Below are positions 1-10,590 of a DNA stretch of 64,000 nucleotides, in pieces. The position numbers were made by a program, and so were the translations under genes. The DNA lies in NCBI RefSeq assembly GCF_028372415.1, contig NC_092878.1:999501-1063500 (forward strand), written 5' to 3'. The first letter of the stretch is position 1, and the number at the start of each line of letters is the position of its first letter. The stretch comes from Notamacropus eugenii. Lineage: Eukaryota > Chordata > Mammalia > Diprotodontia > Macropodidae. Under the pieces are notes generated by a model. That model did not search any database. It was not told where the DNA came from and was given only the letters and a program-made list of their open reading frames with translations.

Positions 1-134
1 AGCCCGAGTTAGAATTCTTTTCTGCTATGTGACCTTGAGGAAGTCACCTCACCTCTCTCTGGGCATCAGTTTCTCATACAGAAGTGAGGAGCTTGGTCTA
101 ATTATTTCAAAGGTGTCTTCCAGCTCTGGATTGA
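1..134 (+). mobile_element. MIR-type CORE-SINE, 3' part
   Basis: The stretch carries the MIR core and tail order: a 'tgtgaccttg.g.aagtcac' block, a pyrimidine-rich block ending in 'cagtttctcat', then 'tcttccagctctgga'. This is an ancient mammalian SINE, cut by the window edge on its left side. Confidence 0.65.
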
Positions 135-744
135 AAATCTTATAATCTCTTCCAAGTGAAGGAGATGGTGACAAGGGAACAAGGCTGTCTAAATGTGAAA
201 GGGGGGAAGGGGAAGGGGCATTTCAGACACAGAACAGAGGCTCTGGTCTTTTGTCCACTAAAGTAAGGATAAGAAGGATAAGAAGGGCTTTTGTGCCAAT
301 GTCCACACCTGAATCCTTTGCTCCTCCACACCCTATACACAGACTATTAAACTATGACACTGACAGCCTCCAAGCACCACAGGTATCCTCCTTGTCAAGG
401 AAGAGAAGGAACTGTAAAACCTAGGGCAGTTTTAGTGGTTTGTGAAGAAATTCATTCTTCAGTTAGAATAAAGTTTGTTTGAATTTCTTTTGGAAGCTTA
501 AGGGAAGTTGTTTAAAACAAAACTACCTCTATTATATTCCACAGTGAATATTTAGCTAATACATGCTCTATGTTATTAATGAACTAACGAGTTCTGACTA
601 GATACATCTCCATAAGTAGAACGCTGCTGTAAACCAAACATAGGTATAATATCACATTCAGACCCTACACACTCAAGGAGGATTCCCTAGGAAGTAAGAG
701 GAAATTGTATAGTATATTTCAAATGAGGTGGATGACTTTTCAAC
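135..744. other. Gene-free stretch, nothing recognised
   Basis: I see no splice-flanked coding segment, known repeat or regulatory cluster here. By inference it lies in intron 1 of MAPK6. Confidence 0.5.
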
Positions 745-1350
745 AGGCATATTAATGTATTATTGATGGAGCTGTGAATTTACCCAGCCATTCTGCAAAG
801 CAATTTGGAACTACGAGTAAAAAATTACTTATCTGTGCATACTCCTTTTGATTTAGTAATATGATATCACCATGGGCTTATGCCCCAAAGAGATCAGCAA
901 CAGATGAAAAGGATTCATAGTCACACAAATTTTTGGCATATCTTTCGGTTATAGCAAAGAACTGAAAACTAAGGGAATGCCCACCACCTGGAGAACAGGA
1001 ATAAGTAATTATGTGACTGGGCGGGGGGAGGAGGGGGCGCGAAATATTGTAAGGGAGGGTTTCAGAGAAACCTGGGAAGACTTGTATGAACGAAGGCAGA
1101 GCGAAGTAAGCAGAACCAGGAACACAATACACAGAATAAAAATATTCTAAAGAATCACTTTTAAAGATTTAAATATTGTGATTAACACAACAATCAACAC
1201 CATTCCAGAGACTCAGTGATGACTCTGATGCTCAACTTTTAAAAGAGGGGATGGACTCGAGATGCAGAACAAGATGTGGCCGTTGGATGAATTTATTTTT
1301 GCTTGGACTATACACACATACTCATTACAACGGTTTGAGTATGTATGAAA
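745..1350 (+). mobile_element. Old L1 3' end (ORF2 C-terminus and 3' UTR), decayed
   Basis: The order of landmarks matches the end of marsupial L1: 'cagccattctgcaaagcaat', a decayed 'cctttgaccc' region, 'gcccaaagagatca', the 'gaagacttgtatgaac...gcagaaccaggaacac' block, then a 3' UTR-like stretch near 1200-1300. The reading frame is broken many times, so this is an old 5'-truncated copy. It is clearly more decayed than the L1 tails at 7015 and 17950. Confidence 0.7.
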
Positions 1351-1542
1351 ACACAAGCTCAGTTAAAAAAAAAAAAAAGGAAAAAACACTCCAGGCAGAG
1401 GGAACAGTCTGAGTAAAAGCATGGCTCGGCATGTTTATGGGAAAGGGGTGGAGGGAGCTGAAGAAGGTAAAGTAAACTACAAAATTTTGAAAATTCAATT
1501 GAGTTCCAATATAATTTTAGAAGTCTATCCCCATAAGATTGT

Positions 1543-1772
1543 GGTGGTTGTGGTTCAGTTGTTTCAGTCATGTCCAACTCTCTGTGACCCCATTTGGGAT
1601 TTTTGTCATTTCCTTCTCCAGTTCATTTTATAGGTAAGGAATTGAGGTAAATAAGGTTAAGTGACCTGCCCAGGGTCACAGAGTTAGTTAAGGCCAGATT
1701 TGCATTCAGGAAGAAGAGGCTTCCTGATGCCAGGCCTGGCACTCTATCCACTGTGCCACCTAGCTGTTCCTG
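1543..1772 (-). mobile_element. Mar-1-type SINE with BovB-like tail
   Basis: Read on the - strand, the tRNA-like head begins at about 1770 (plus strand 'ccactgtgccacctagctg'). The CORE region follows, and the element ends near 1545 in a BovB-like tail (plus strand 'cagtcatgtccaactctctg'). Mar-1 SINEs with such tails are known from marsupials, so this is one of the clearest lineage markers in the window. Confidence 0.85.
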
Positions 1773-4700
1773 GAATGGATGGCAGTGGGTTATTAGCCAT
1801 CCACCCAAACACTAGTATTGCCTCCAGTTGTATATAAAAGGAACAGTCAGTCCCATAAGAAGTTCCCCTTGAAAGTATCATTCACTTAGCAATAATGTTC
1901 CAAGTTCTTTACAGAGCTCAAAGTAATAAAAGAGCTGCAGAAGCTCCTTTCCAGGTTTTTCTGTTAGCATTACCAAGACAGCACCACAAGATCTGACAGA
2001 GAACTTGTAACACATAGCAGAAGCCACTCACCTACCTTCCAAGGAAACCAGCTCAACAGCACTAACAGAAACAGCTGATTGTCAGAGTTAAAGATCCAAG
2101 CTCTTTCTAAAAGCAATATATATTATGACATAAAAAAACCTCAAGACCTAATCAATTTTGCATGTTGATTACTCCTATACAGTACTCACCTATAACAAAT
2201 AAATACTGTAAATTCACTTTAACAGGTAACACAGGTGCTACAAAAACTGCAAAAGCAAAAAACCTATGTGTGTAACACAAATTTTACATATAAAAACTGA
2301 ATCCAAGTTCTAAAAAGTCTGCCAAGTCATTCAAAAAACCAAACTCAAAAGAAAGCCCAGAAGTTCAATTCCTATTACAATACTTTAATACCCACAACTA
2401 ATAACAATAAATCCATTTTAAAAACTCTTCAATACATAAAACAAAGAAGAGGAGACAAAAGAAAAATCGTCTGCCTTAAGTCTTATTGCCAATCTTATTT
2501 TAAGCCAACTTGCTAAACACTGTGGGTTTTCAAGTCAGTCAAAGCTGTATCTTATTACCTAACCCCAACCTAAGCCCTAATTTTGGAACAGTGTGCTCAA
2601 CAACCCATCATGAAATCCTGACAGATGAAAACGTAATGAGTGGCTATCATGCTGATCTAATATAGTATTCATTATATAAGAAAATGAAAAGTCTACAAAT
2701 ATTTGTCAAATGATTGTATTTAGCACTGTTCTAATAGACTTCCATTAAATTGAAAACCTAACACTTACAGTTCTTTCTGATTAGTTGTTGGCACCTTTGA
2801 AAGGATTATTTCTAGGTAAATGTTATTACAAAAGATATACAAACAGTAAAAACACCAATAAAGTCGGTTTCCATCAGTACATGACAGAAATGCTATATAC
2901 CTTACATAAATCAGCTAACAAATACTTTGTACTACTGGCTAAACCAATTTCACCTCACCAGGAAATCTTTAGAAAATTTTCATTTAGAAATTATGCCAAA
3001 ATTCCACATTGGAGCATCTAATGCATAGAAAGAAAAATACACTGACTTATTTTAAGATGACAGAGATTCAAAAATCCATCAAAACCACAAAATCACTCCA
3101 TGGACAAAATATTAATTTTCTCTCATTAGAAAAGACCACATCACCAGAAATATTATGCATTCTGAATGATTTTAGCCCAACTAAATAAAATACAGTATAC
3201 TTGGAAAGGGGAGGGGAAAAAAAGAGCCACGTTGCAGTCAGTAGGCAGGCTGAGTCATCATGGAACTCATAAAACTTGCTGTTCTTCTGAACTCCCTCCT
3301 ATACTAACCCCTCATCATAAAAAAAATGTACACTGAGTCAGCAAATGCTACTTTATCAGCCTATGAAAATTCTCAGAATTAATGCATATGTAAAAACAAT
3401 GCAAAACTTTTAAAGTCTGACAGCATCCAGAATCTGTTAAATTCATAAAATAAAAATGAATATTTCTTCCACTCCAAAGGAAAATTATCTCTTGGTGGTT
3501 GGATTGGATTGTTTGGAGATTTGGGGAGAGGAGGGGGACAGTTTTATTTATTCATTTATTTATTTATTTGCAGGAGTTTAATGATCAGAGAAAGAGCCAA
3601 TCTATTTCAGTTTAGAAGAAAGGTATAGATTGTTAAGCTCCACTAAGGGAAAAGAAATGATCTTTCTTATTACATTGTTATTATCTATTATCTTTCACAA
3701 GACAGAGTTCTGCATATAATTTATGATAATAAATGGATGTTCAATTGAAATACAAATTCTAGCCTTGTGTTGAACTTCTGAAATCAACAAATAGTATTAT
3801 ATGAAGCTTTAATCTATATATTTCCTTTTTCTAAAGTTTTTCTTTACATAAGGATATATAGAGGATAAAACCTATCATTCTCAAATCTGGCATATTTCCT
3901 AGCTTATTTTAAGACCAGCCTGTGAAAATAGTGCATTCAGAAAAGTAAAACAAGAAATATAGTACTGCATATTCTGAAATAACAGGGTTATTTTACAGCC
4001 TCTTACTAAATAAATCATAATTTTTTTTTCAGATTAAGGAGGGAAAGAAAGCACAAGCAAGTCTGAGAAGTTTCCTTCAATTGCTCTGCTCTGGATCCTT
4101 CCAATCAGATAATTTTATCAAACAATTCCATCGTGAAAATTACACTTGTGATGAATAAACTCAAAAAAGGAAAATGAAGCAACTCAGAATTTGTTCAAAA
4201 TAAACAGGACAGAAAGACTAACCAAAAAATTTGATAAGTTGTTTGACCTCTAGTCCAAAATGTCTGATGCTAGGCCATTCCCCACTAACTTTTCCCCTCC
4301 AAAGAAACTCTCTCCTAACATCACACCAAAGCAGAAAATGAACTTTTAAAATAGAATCATTTTAGCAGTTACATAATATCCTAGGAAACATATCAGTCCT
4401 GCTACTATTACTGTGTTCCTAAATACAGTTCACCGTTCCCCTCACTGAATCTTTTCCAAAGGATGGGCAAAAGAAAAAAAAATCATTTCTTTTCTTTTTA
4501 TGGACTCAACGAAACAATCTGTACCAAATGGAATTAAATGAAGTCAAAAGTCCAGTACTTTTCAGTGAATCTCAGGGAAGTCCTGGGTCACAGTTCAAAA
4601 ATAAGAAGGTTAAAAATAAGAGGATACAGTAACTCTAGAGTGAATTTCATGGAAATGACAACTAATTCTCAATAACTCTGGTCTCTTTACAACACCACCC

Positions 4701-4789
4701 TGCGCAGCTAAGCAAAAAGTGACTGAAACATACAAGGAAATTGACAAACATACAAGATCGTCTCTTCCAGGGAAGACTCTCAGACAGCC
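1773..4789. other. Repeat-poor stretch, probable MAPK6 intron 1
   Basis: This is AT-rich single-copy-looking DNA. The only simple repeat I see is a short (TTTA)n run at about 3541-3570. There is no ORF resembling a known protein and no convincing exon. Under the MAPK6 assignment it is the 5' part of intron 1. Few young insertions lie here compared with 7-52 kb. Confidence 0.5.
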
Positions 4790-5129
4790 TGTAATGTGGC
4801 CCCGGGTACCTAGTTTATCCAGCTAAGCCCTCGGGTGCCTCGGCCCGGAGGAGTCAGCTGAGGCAGTCACTGGGGGCAGAAGGGGGGAAACCGGAGGGAG
4901 GGTGCAAGAGGAGATCCGGGAAACTACTTCCACCAGCAAAATGCCAGGAAGGCGTGAGTCCCCCGTCACCACAAACCGCTCCCGGGATTTCCCCCTCCCT
5001 CCGGAGGCCCCCCTACAGGCCCCAGCTATTCAAATCTCTGCCCTGAAGGAACAAGAGGTGAGAGATCGAACGCTCACCTCCCCCAGAAAAGCAAAAGTGA
5101 TGGAGAAAGTCCCCAGGGAAAAAAGAGGT

Positions 5130-5350
5130 GGGGGCGGCACTGAGCCCCCGGGGCAGTGGAGGGGGGATAGGAGTCCCCAGGACAGGAGCGAGGGCCCTAA
5201 GTGCCCAGGGCAGGGGGAGGGCCCTAAGTGCCCAGAGCAGGGGGACTCTAAATCCCCGGGGCAAGGGGGGGGGGGGACCTGATCCTGGGGCAGGGGGAGA
5301 TCGTAAGTGCCCAGGTTGGGGGGGGGGGGGGGGCTCTAGGTCCCAGGAGC
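5130..5350. repeat. G-rich imperfect tandem array
   Basis: Units of roughly 25-40 bp recur around the core 'taagtgcccagg..ag' followed by a G run, ending in G tracts at about 5266-5277 and 5315-5332. The core is clear at about 5199, 5225 and 5301. It lies just downstream of the candidate MAPK6 donor. The dense G runs on the + strand could form quadruplexes. Confidence 0.7.
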
Positions 5351-5944
5351 GGCTGCGGGGGGAACCATAAGTTCCCGGGACAGTGGGAGAATGTAAGCCC
5401 CAGAGGAGGGGCCTTCCCCAGCCAAAGAGAGAAGTCAGGGTACCCCTGCCCCGGATCAGGAGAGAGGGGCCGAGGGGCGCACCCCGCCCCCCGCTCCCCG
5501 CCCGCAGCGGCCTCCCCCTAATGCCGCCCCCCCTCGGGCGGTGGGAGGGGTGGGCGGCGCGCCCCACGCCGCGGTATCCGCTTCCCCGGCCCCGCCGGAG
5601 GGCAGGGGGGGCCGAGCCCGGCCGCCGCACGCGGATGCCCCCCCCCAGCCCAGGCCGATCCAGGCCGGGCCCGGCACCGGGCACAGCAGGAGGAGGGGCG
5701 GCGGGAAGGAGACGGAACAAAAGCGCCTTTGTTAAGAGGCCGCCGCCGCCGCCGGAGGGAGGGTCACACAATGGAGGAGGCGGAGGGGGAGCGGAGAGGG
5801 CGAAGGAGAGCGGAGGGGGCCGAGCCGGGCCGGGCCCGCCGCCAGGCCTCCGGGCTCGGGGTCCCGCTCCCCGCCGCCGTCCCCCGCGGCCGCCCCCCCC
5901 CCCCCCCGCGGCCCTCGGCCCCCCGGCCCCCCGAACGCACTCAC

Positions 5945-6110
5945 GGGACTTCTCCGACTCATCGAGGCAGTGCAGGGCCCGCGGACAGCCCCTGAGGTCG
6001 GCTCCGGTCTCCGGCGGGGTTGGCGGCAGCGGCGTCTCCAAGGCTCTCGCTTTGCCGCAGTCGCCGCCATGTAACCCCGACCCGAGAGAGAGGGCGAGGG
6101 AGGGAGGGGG
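5945..6110 (-). other. MAPK6: Candidate MAPK6 non-coding exon 1 (approximate)
   Basis: On the - strand a strong splice donor, GTGAGT, occupies 5944 down to 5939, directly after GAAGTCCC. The exon would therefore end at 5945. The upstream edge is not determined and could reach 6420. The interval contains an ATG at 6070-6068 whose frame runs past the donor, so it would be an upstream ORF if transcribed. ERK3, the product of MAPK6, is an atypical MAP kinase, and its coding exons would lie beyond the left edge of the window. No transcript evidence was available to me. Confidence 0.4.
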
Positions 6111-6455
6111 AGGGGAGGGGGAGGTCTAGGGGCGGGGCCTCGGAGGCCACGCCCCCTCGGCCTGCGTCACAGGCTCCCTCGCCGGGTTCCCCGCCCCGGG
6201 CCCTCCACCCCACACGCCCCCAGCTCCCGGGTCCGCTTCCTTTTTCCCTTTGGCCGCTCGCCACGGACACGCCGGGACCGGGGCCTGGGCACGCTGACGG
6301 GGCCAGCCCGGAGAGGCCGAGGGACGGTGCGCCTCGCGGGGCCCGGTGCGGAGCCCTGGCGCCCGCCCTCGCGCTCGGCCAACCACACGTCGAGCCGTAA
6401 AAAAGTGTTACATTGTGCATGCAACTGATCAGCTGGAGCCTGGAGCCCCGGCCGG

Positions 6456-6520
6456 CCGGGCTGCGGAGGCCGGGCTGCGGGGGCCGGGCTGCGGGGGCCG
6501 AGCTGCGGGGGCCGGGTTTG
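6456..6520. repeat. 14-bp GC-rich tandem repeat, 4.5 copies
   Basis: Units of ccgggctgcggggg start at 6456, 6470, 6484 and 6498, with a partial fifth at 6512. Differences between units are one or two bases. It sits at the outer edge of the CpG island, upstream of the inferred MAPK6 start. Confidence 0.85.
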
Positions 6521-6851
6521 GGTGAGCCAGCCCGTCTGGGCGGAGGCAGAAGGGCCTAAAACCGGCTCTGAGAAGGGTTGGAAAGAGGTGCGGATAGGGA
6601 GGGGTGCAAGAGACAGACCTGCTCTGGAAGCGCCCCTAGTCTGAGGGCAGAGACAAAACATGGATTTACCAACAATTATTTACTAACAAGCCAGAGGGAA
6701 AGCACTCCAACCCAGGGGAGTAAGGAGAGGCTTCCTGGAGAAAGTGGCCAGGGAGACAAAGGAGATGGAGATGACAGGGAGAAGGTTTGGGCTGAAGTTC
6801 CTTGGCAAAGGACTCCTGGATTCGGGGTTCTTAGTCTGGAACCCTTGAACT

Positions 6852-6950
6852 TATAAAATATCAAATTGAAAATGTCAAAATTAAAATATAAAAATATATT
6901 TATTTTGAATGTATAAAATATCAAAATGAAAATATAAAAATATTTTTGAG
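6852..6950. repeat. 60-bp AT-rich duplication
   Basis: Two adjacent units begin with 'tataaaatatcaaa' at 6852 and 6912. The second is shorter and diverged. It lies just outside the CpG island, directly before an L1 tail. Confidence 0.7.
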
Positions 6951-7014
6951 AAATTATTTCAATAGACATGACTTATTTTGTAATCCTGAGTCTTATTTGC
7001 ATTCAAAAAGGTTA

Positions 7015-7500
7015 TTCAGCTATTTTGCTATAGGAAATGATGAACAGGAAGACTTCAGAGAGGCCTGGAAAGACTTACATGAACTGATGCTGAGTGAAAG
7101 GAGCAGAACCAGGAGAACTTTGTCCACAGCAACAACCACAGTGTGTTGGGAATTTTCTGGTAGACTTGGTCCTTCATTAGCAGTGCAAGGACCTAAAACA
7201 TTCCCAGTGGACTTTTGAGGCAAAATGCCTCCCACATCCAGAGAAAGAACTATGGAGTTGGATCGCAGAATGAAGCAGACCATTTTCTTTTGTGTTATGT
7301 TTTGTTTTATGGTTTCTCCCATTCATTTTAATTTTTCTATTCAACATGACTAAGGTGAAAATGTATTTAATAGGATTGTATGTGTTGAACCTATATAAAA
7401 TTGCAAGCTATCTCAGGGAAGGAGGGGTTGGGAGGGGAAAAAAAATCTAAGATATATGGAAGTGATTATAGAACACTGGAAACAAATAAAATAATTATGA
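7015..7500 (+). mobile_element. L1 3' end, 5'-truncated
   Basis: It begins inside the ORF2 C-terminus at the region encoding 'GNDEQEDFREAWKDLHELM'. It continues through '...LSERSRTRRTLSTATTTVC' and a 3' UTR ending 'aacaaataaaataatta'. It is closely similar to the L1 tail at 18470-18955, so both belong to a fairly recent marsupial L1 group. Confidence 0.85.
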
Positions 7501-7544
7501 ACCATTATTTGGAGAAGATGCAGAAAGCTACACTCCAGTTCTAA

Positions 7545-7700
7545 TATATTTCAGATTCTAGCTCTACTATTGGTCATCTTTGTGATCTTGGTCTAGTCAT
7601 TTCTTGGGACCTTAGATTCCTCCTCTATAAAATATTTTTTTCTCATTACCCCCCACCCCCATGAGGCACCCACCAAACTGAAGAAGACAGCCAAAGGAGT
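7545..7700 (+). mobile_element. MIR-like SINE fragment
   Basis: A decayed core ('tttgtgatcttggtctagtcatt...ccttagattcctcctctataaaat') matches the MIR layout. Boundaries are unclear. Confidence 0.45.
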
Positions 7701-8089
7701 CCATGACAAAAAAATAAATAAATAAAGGTAAGAACTCTTAAGAGCCTAAACTAATATTTCTACATACCTTGGGAGTTACTAGGCCACATTCTCCTAGCCA
7801 GGTTCTTATAAAGTGTTTGTTTGGTTTGTACTCCCAGTGCTTAGCACTGCTTTAATAAATGCTTGTTGACTGACTCATAAGCTTTGTACCCAGACTGACA
7901 ACCTCAACATTGTTACCCAATGTTTGAAAGGTTATCATGTGAAAGAAGGACTTACTTTGATCTACGCAGCAAAACTCGATCCGATGTGTGTTAATTGTAG
8001 AGATGGCAATTTTGGTGTACTATAAAGAAGCTTCTTTTAATCAAAGTTAACCCACAATGGAGTGGACTGCTTTGTTTGTAGTAGCACCT

Positions 8090-8270
8090 TAGTGAAGCAT
8101 TAAGAGCGCTGAATTTTGAGGCAGAGATCCCAAACCCCAGCTCTACAGTTTGCTGTCTTTGTGGCCTTGAATAAGTCGTTTTCTCAGACCTTAGATTCCT
8201 CCTCTACAAAGAGAGGACTTCTTTTTCTCATGCTCTATACCACTAAATGAAAGACCCTACAGAGCTTCAG
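8090..8270 (+). mobile_element. MIR-like SINE fragment
   Basis: The core 'tgtggccttgaataagtcgtt...ccttagattcctcctctacaaa' is the same diverged MIR-like form as at 7545. Confidence 0.5.
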
Positions 8271-8279
8271 GTAGCCAGT

Positions 8280-9140
8280 ATTCTAGAGTAGCTGGAAGCC
8301 TTCCAAATTGTAGCAGAGTATATTTGCACAAGAAAGGCAGGAACTTGGAACAAAGGATTTGAGGTGAAAGATGTTGGCTTTCAGAGGACTTTCCCACCCT
8401 TTTTGTATTTAACAGTTTATTCCTTTGACAAATCCAGAAGAACTTGTGACTGAAGACTAGGTCCCTCAGATCCTTTGGGTTTTGTTGGAATGCAGCCCCC
8501 CCAAAAATGATTTAAAGGGGAATGGAGGTTGACAGTCCTTAACTGAATAGAGTTAAGAGGACTTTCTAAAACTAAATCCAGCTCCTCCCCACCCCCACTT
8601 CCTTTGGAGTAAAGCAGATGGGATTATAGTGAGTTTGGCCACAGTTTTTTCTGCCAAGCCCTGAGGAGATTTGAGGTGAGTGGAGTCCACACTTTCCCAA
8701 CCCTCGAAATAGCGTCCAGGGCAGTGGTCAAGTATCAAAGTTCCTTATTTAAAACAAAACAAAAAAACCCCACAAAATGTGGCAGAAGTCAAAGTGCTTG
8801 TCAGAGGGGGAGCTCAGAATTAACTTCTTGTAGACCTTCTAGAGAGTCTACCACTTCTCTAGCTAATCTCTTAAGACTGGGGAGGGAAATGGCAGAAGAG
8901 GGGAATAATGAATTCCCTTTTAGCTTTAGGGAATTTATTTTAGATCAAAAGCTTTCAATTCAGTCACCATTAAGTCAAGTCCCCAGTTACAAAGATTTTT
9001 ATCATTTAGGCAGAAATTGGGTTCTCTGCCCAACTTTATGTGTTCCTCTAGCGAGCCCTTGGCCTCTTTGTGGGTTAGGCAAAATTCAACTTACTGGAAA
9101 ACATTTAGGTAATATTATGGCTAATATTATAGTTTCTGTG
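8280..9140. other. Gene-free stretch, nothing recognised
   Basis: A 183-codon ORF begins at 8676 but resembles no protein I know and runs into the LTR at 9146. I regard it as chance. Confidence 0.4.
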
Positions 9141-9145
9141 GATAT

Positions 9146-9830
9146 GTTGAGGTTGAGAGGTGCTGGGGACCCCGAAATACCGACACATCGGGTCCTGCTC
9201 GAACGAATTCAACTCAAGCCTTCTTAAAGCCAAAGAAGAACAAAGTTTATTAAAGATTCACCATATTGGGTTGACTCTTAAGGAGCCTAACCATTGGTAA
9301 TGCTTGTACTCCCAAGCAGGCCAGATAGAATCTCAGCGAGAGAGAGTCCAAGCTGGATTGAATCTGAGCGCCTTCAAGGAGGCGAGATGGAACGTAAATA
9401 CAGAAAAGGCTGTAGGAGGGATCCAGATGCCACCAGGTTGTCTGGGATCCCCATGGTCTCCATAGAGCAAACCCAGGGAGAATCCTGATGGGAGTGGCTG
9501 GTAATGGGATCAAAGGGAGGCATATCAGAAGAATGCTAAATAGAAGGGAGTATCTGACCTGGGGGAAATGGAATTGGAATCCAAGGAACTCCCCCCCCCC
9601 AGCAAAGGCCAGACTTTTGGGGGGGCCCTTCTGACAAATGGGACAAAATCCCTCCGGATTCAAGGGGAAAAGGTCTTGGCTTGGGCTTGTACCCCATCAG
9701 ATAGACAGTCGCCAGAAAGGGAAGCTGGGGAAAGAGGTGACCTTTTCCTGGAACTGGTTCCCCCAGCTCAGGTCTTTGGCTCAAAGATGCCTAGAGAGCA
9801 ATTAATCCTCTATATCTAATTTTCATACCA
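9146..9830 (-). mobile_element. Probable solo LTR of an endogenous retrovirus (fossil)
   Basis: Read on the - strand, the segment ends with a poly(A) signal region near 9245-9255, then about 100 bp finishing in 'ggggtccccagcacctct...ca'. That is the usual look of a gammaretrovirus-like R-U5 end. The U3 side is less sure, so the right boundary is approximate. I see no matching second LTR and no internal genes nearby, so a solo LTR is the simplest reading. Family and age are not assigned. Confidence 0.5.
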
Positions 9831-10004
9831 TAGTTTAGGCTTGCCTCCATACCTCAGAGGCATGCTAGATCACTAAGTCCATTCAAGGTAACAAGCATTC
9901 ATTAAGCACTTACCATGTTTCTGGCACTGAAACAATGGGGAAACAAAGAAAAACAAAAAAAAAAACAGTCCAGCTATATCATTGTCTAGTGGGAGAATTG
10001 TGTT

Positions 10005-10292
10005 CTTCCATTGCCAAAGAAGAAATGCCATCAGAGAAATGATGACATGACTTGCACCTGACTTTGTTTTGAGTGAGGGAGGGCTATGCAGGTCACCAGC
10101 CTCACTTCTCCTCCAGAGCCATCTGAATCCAGTGACCAGATATTCATCAGGATGACTGGAGATGACCCATAATGCAATAGGAGACCTTGGCCTCTTTAGG
10201 TCAAGGTCTATTAAGAAGCTCACTTAGGGTGTCCATTCAGTGAATAGACCTCTTTAAGAAATAGCCAGGGAATGGCCTCTTTAGTGAGTCAT
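10005..10292 (-). mobile_element. RTE-tailed marsupial SINE
   Basis: On the - strand the order is: 'aaagaggccattccctggc' head, 'ggtctattcactgaatgg', 'tgcattatgggtcatctcc', '...gaggctggtgacctgcatag', and a 3' tail resembling the RTE end (dinucleotide-rich 'gatgtcat' motifs and a 'gaggacca'-like end, decayed here). It is homologous along its length to the copy at 33465-33765. This family uses RTE-like 3' ends and is known from marsupials. Confidence 0.75.
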
Positions 10293-10364
10293 AGAAAAAA
10301 AAAAAACGCCATCGAGCTGGGAGGGAGATGGCAACACTTGATGGGAGAATTAACATGTGGATGA

Positions 10365-10590
10365 CTGTCTAGGTAGTAGATAATGTACCGGACCTGGAGT
10401 CAGGAGACCTGAATTCAAAATCCAACCTTGTATATTTATTATTATATGACATAGCTGTGTGGCCCTGTCTTAACCTCTTGTCTGCCTCAGTTTCCTCATC
10501 TGAAAAATGGGGACAATAATAGCACCTAACTCCTTGGGTTGTTGTGAGGATTAAGTGAGATAGTACAGTGTATACCAAAAGTTTTAAGCT
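10365..10590 (+). mobile_element. CORE-SINE (MIR/Mar-1 class)
   Basis: It has the head 'cggacctggagtcaggagacctgaattc', the core 'tgtggccctg...cctcagtttcctcatctg', and the tail 'ataatagcacctaactcc..gggttgttgtgaggatt'. The tail is of MIR type, not BovB type. Confidence 0.75.

Larger units (their letters stand above)
4790..6560 (-). promoter_or_regulatory. MAPK6: CpG island, inferred MAPK6 promoter
   Basis: Base composition changes abruptly to very high GC with many CpGs, densest at about 5450-6420. A GC box (gggcggggcc) sits at about 6130-6139. A YY1-like core (ATGGCGGC on the - strand) lies at about 6063-6070. I assign it to MAPK6 because LEO1 and MAPK6 are divergent neighbours in human 15q21 and MAPK6 starts with a non-coding exon. 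The distance between the two islands here, about 47 kb, fits my recollection of human. No MAPK6 coding exon is in the window, so the name rests on gene order. The long ORFs in both directions reflect stop-poor GC-rich sequence and are not called as genes. Confidence 0.6.

Noticed and set aside
1-5000. MAPK6 coding exons
   Set aside because: I looked on the - strand for ERK3 kinase segments and found none. Only the inferred promoter and exon 1 are in the window.
5013-6129. Long ORFs on both strands in the CpG island (342 codons -, 248 codons +)
   Set aside because: Composition is Pro/Gly/Arg/Ala-rich, as expected of random GC-rich sequence. There is no domain, and several frames are open at once.
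8676-9227. 183-codon ORF on the + strand
   Set aside because: No family resemblance, and it overlaps the LTR-like end at 9146. Likely chance.
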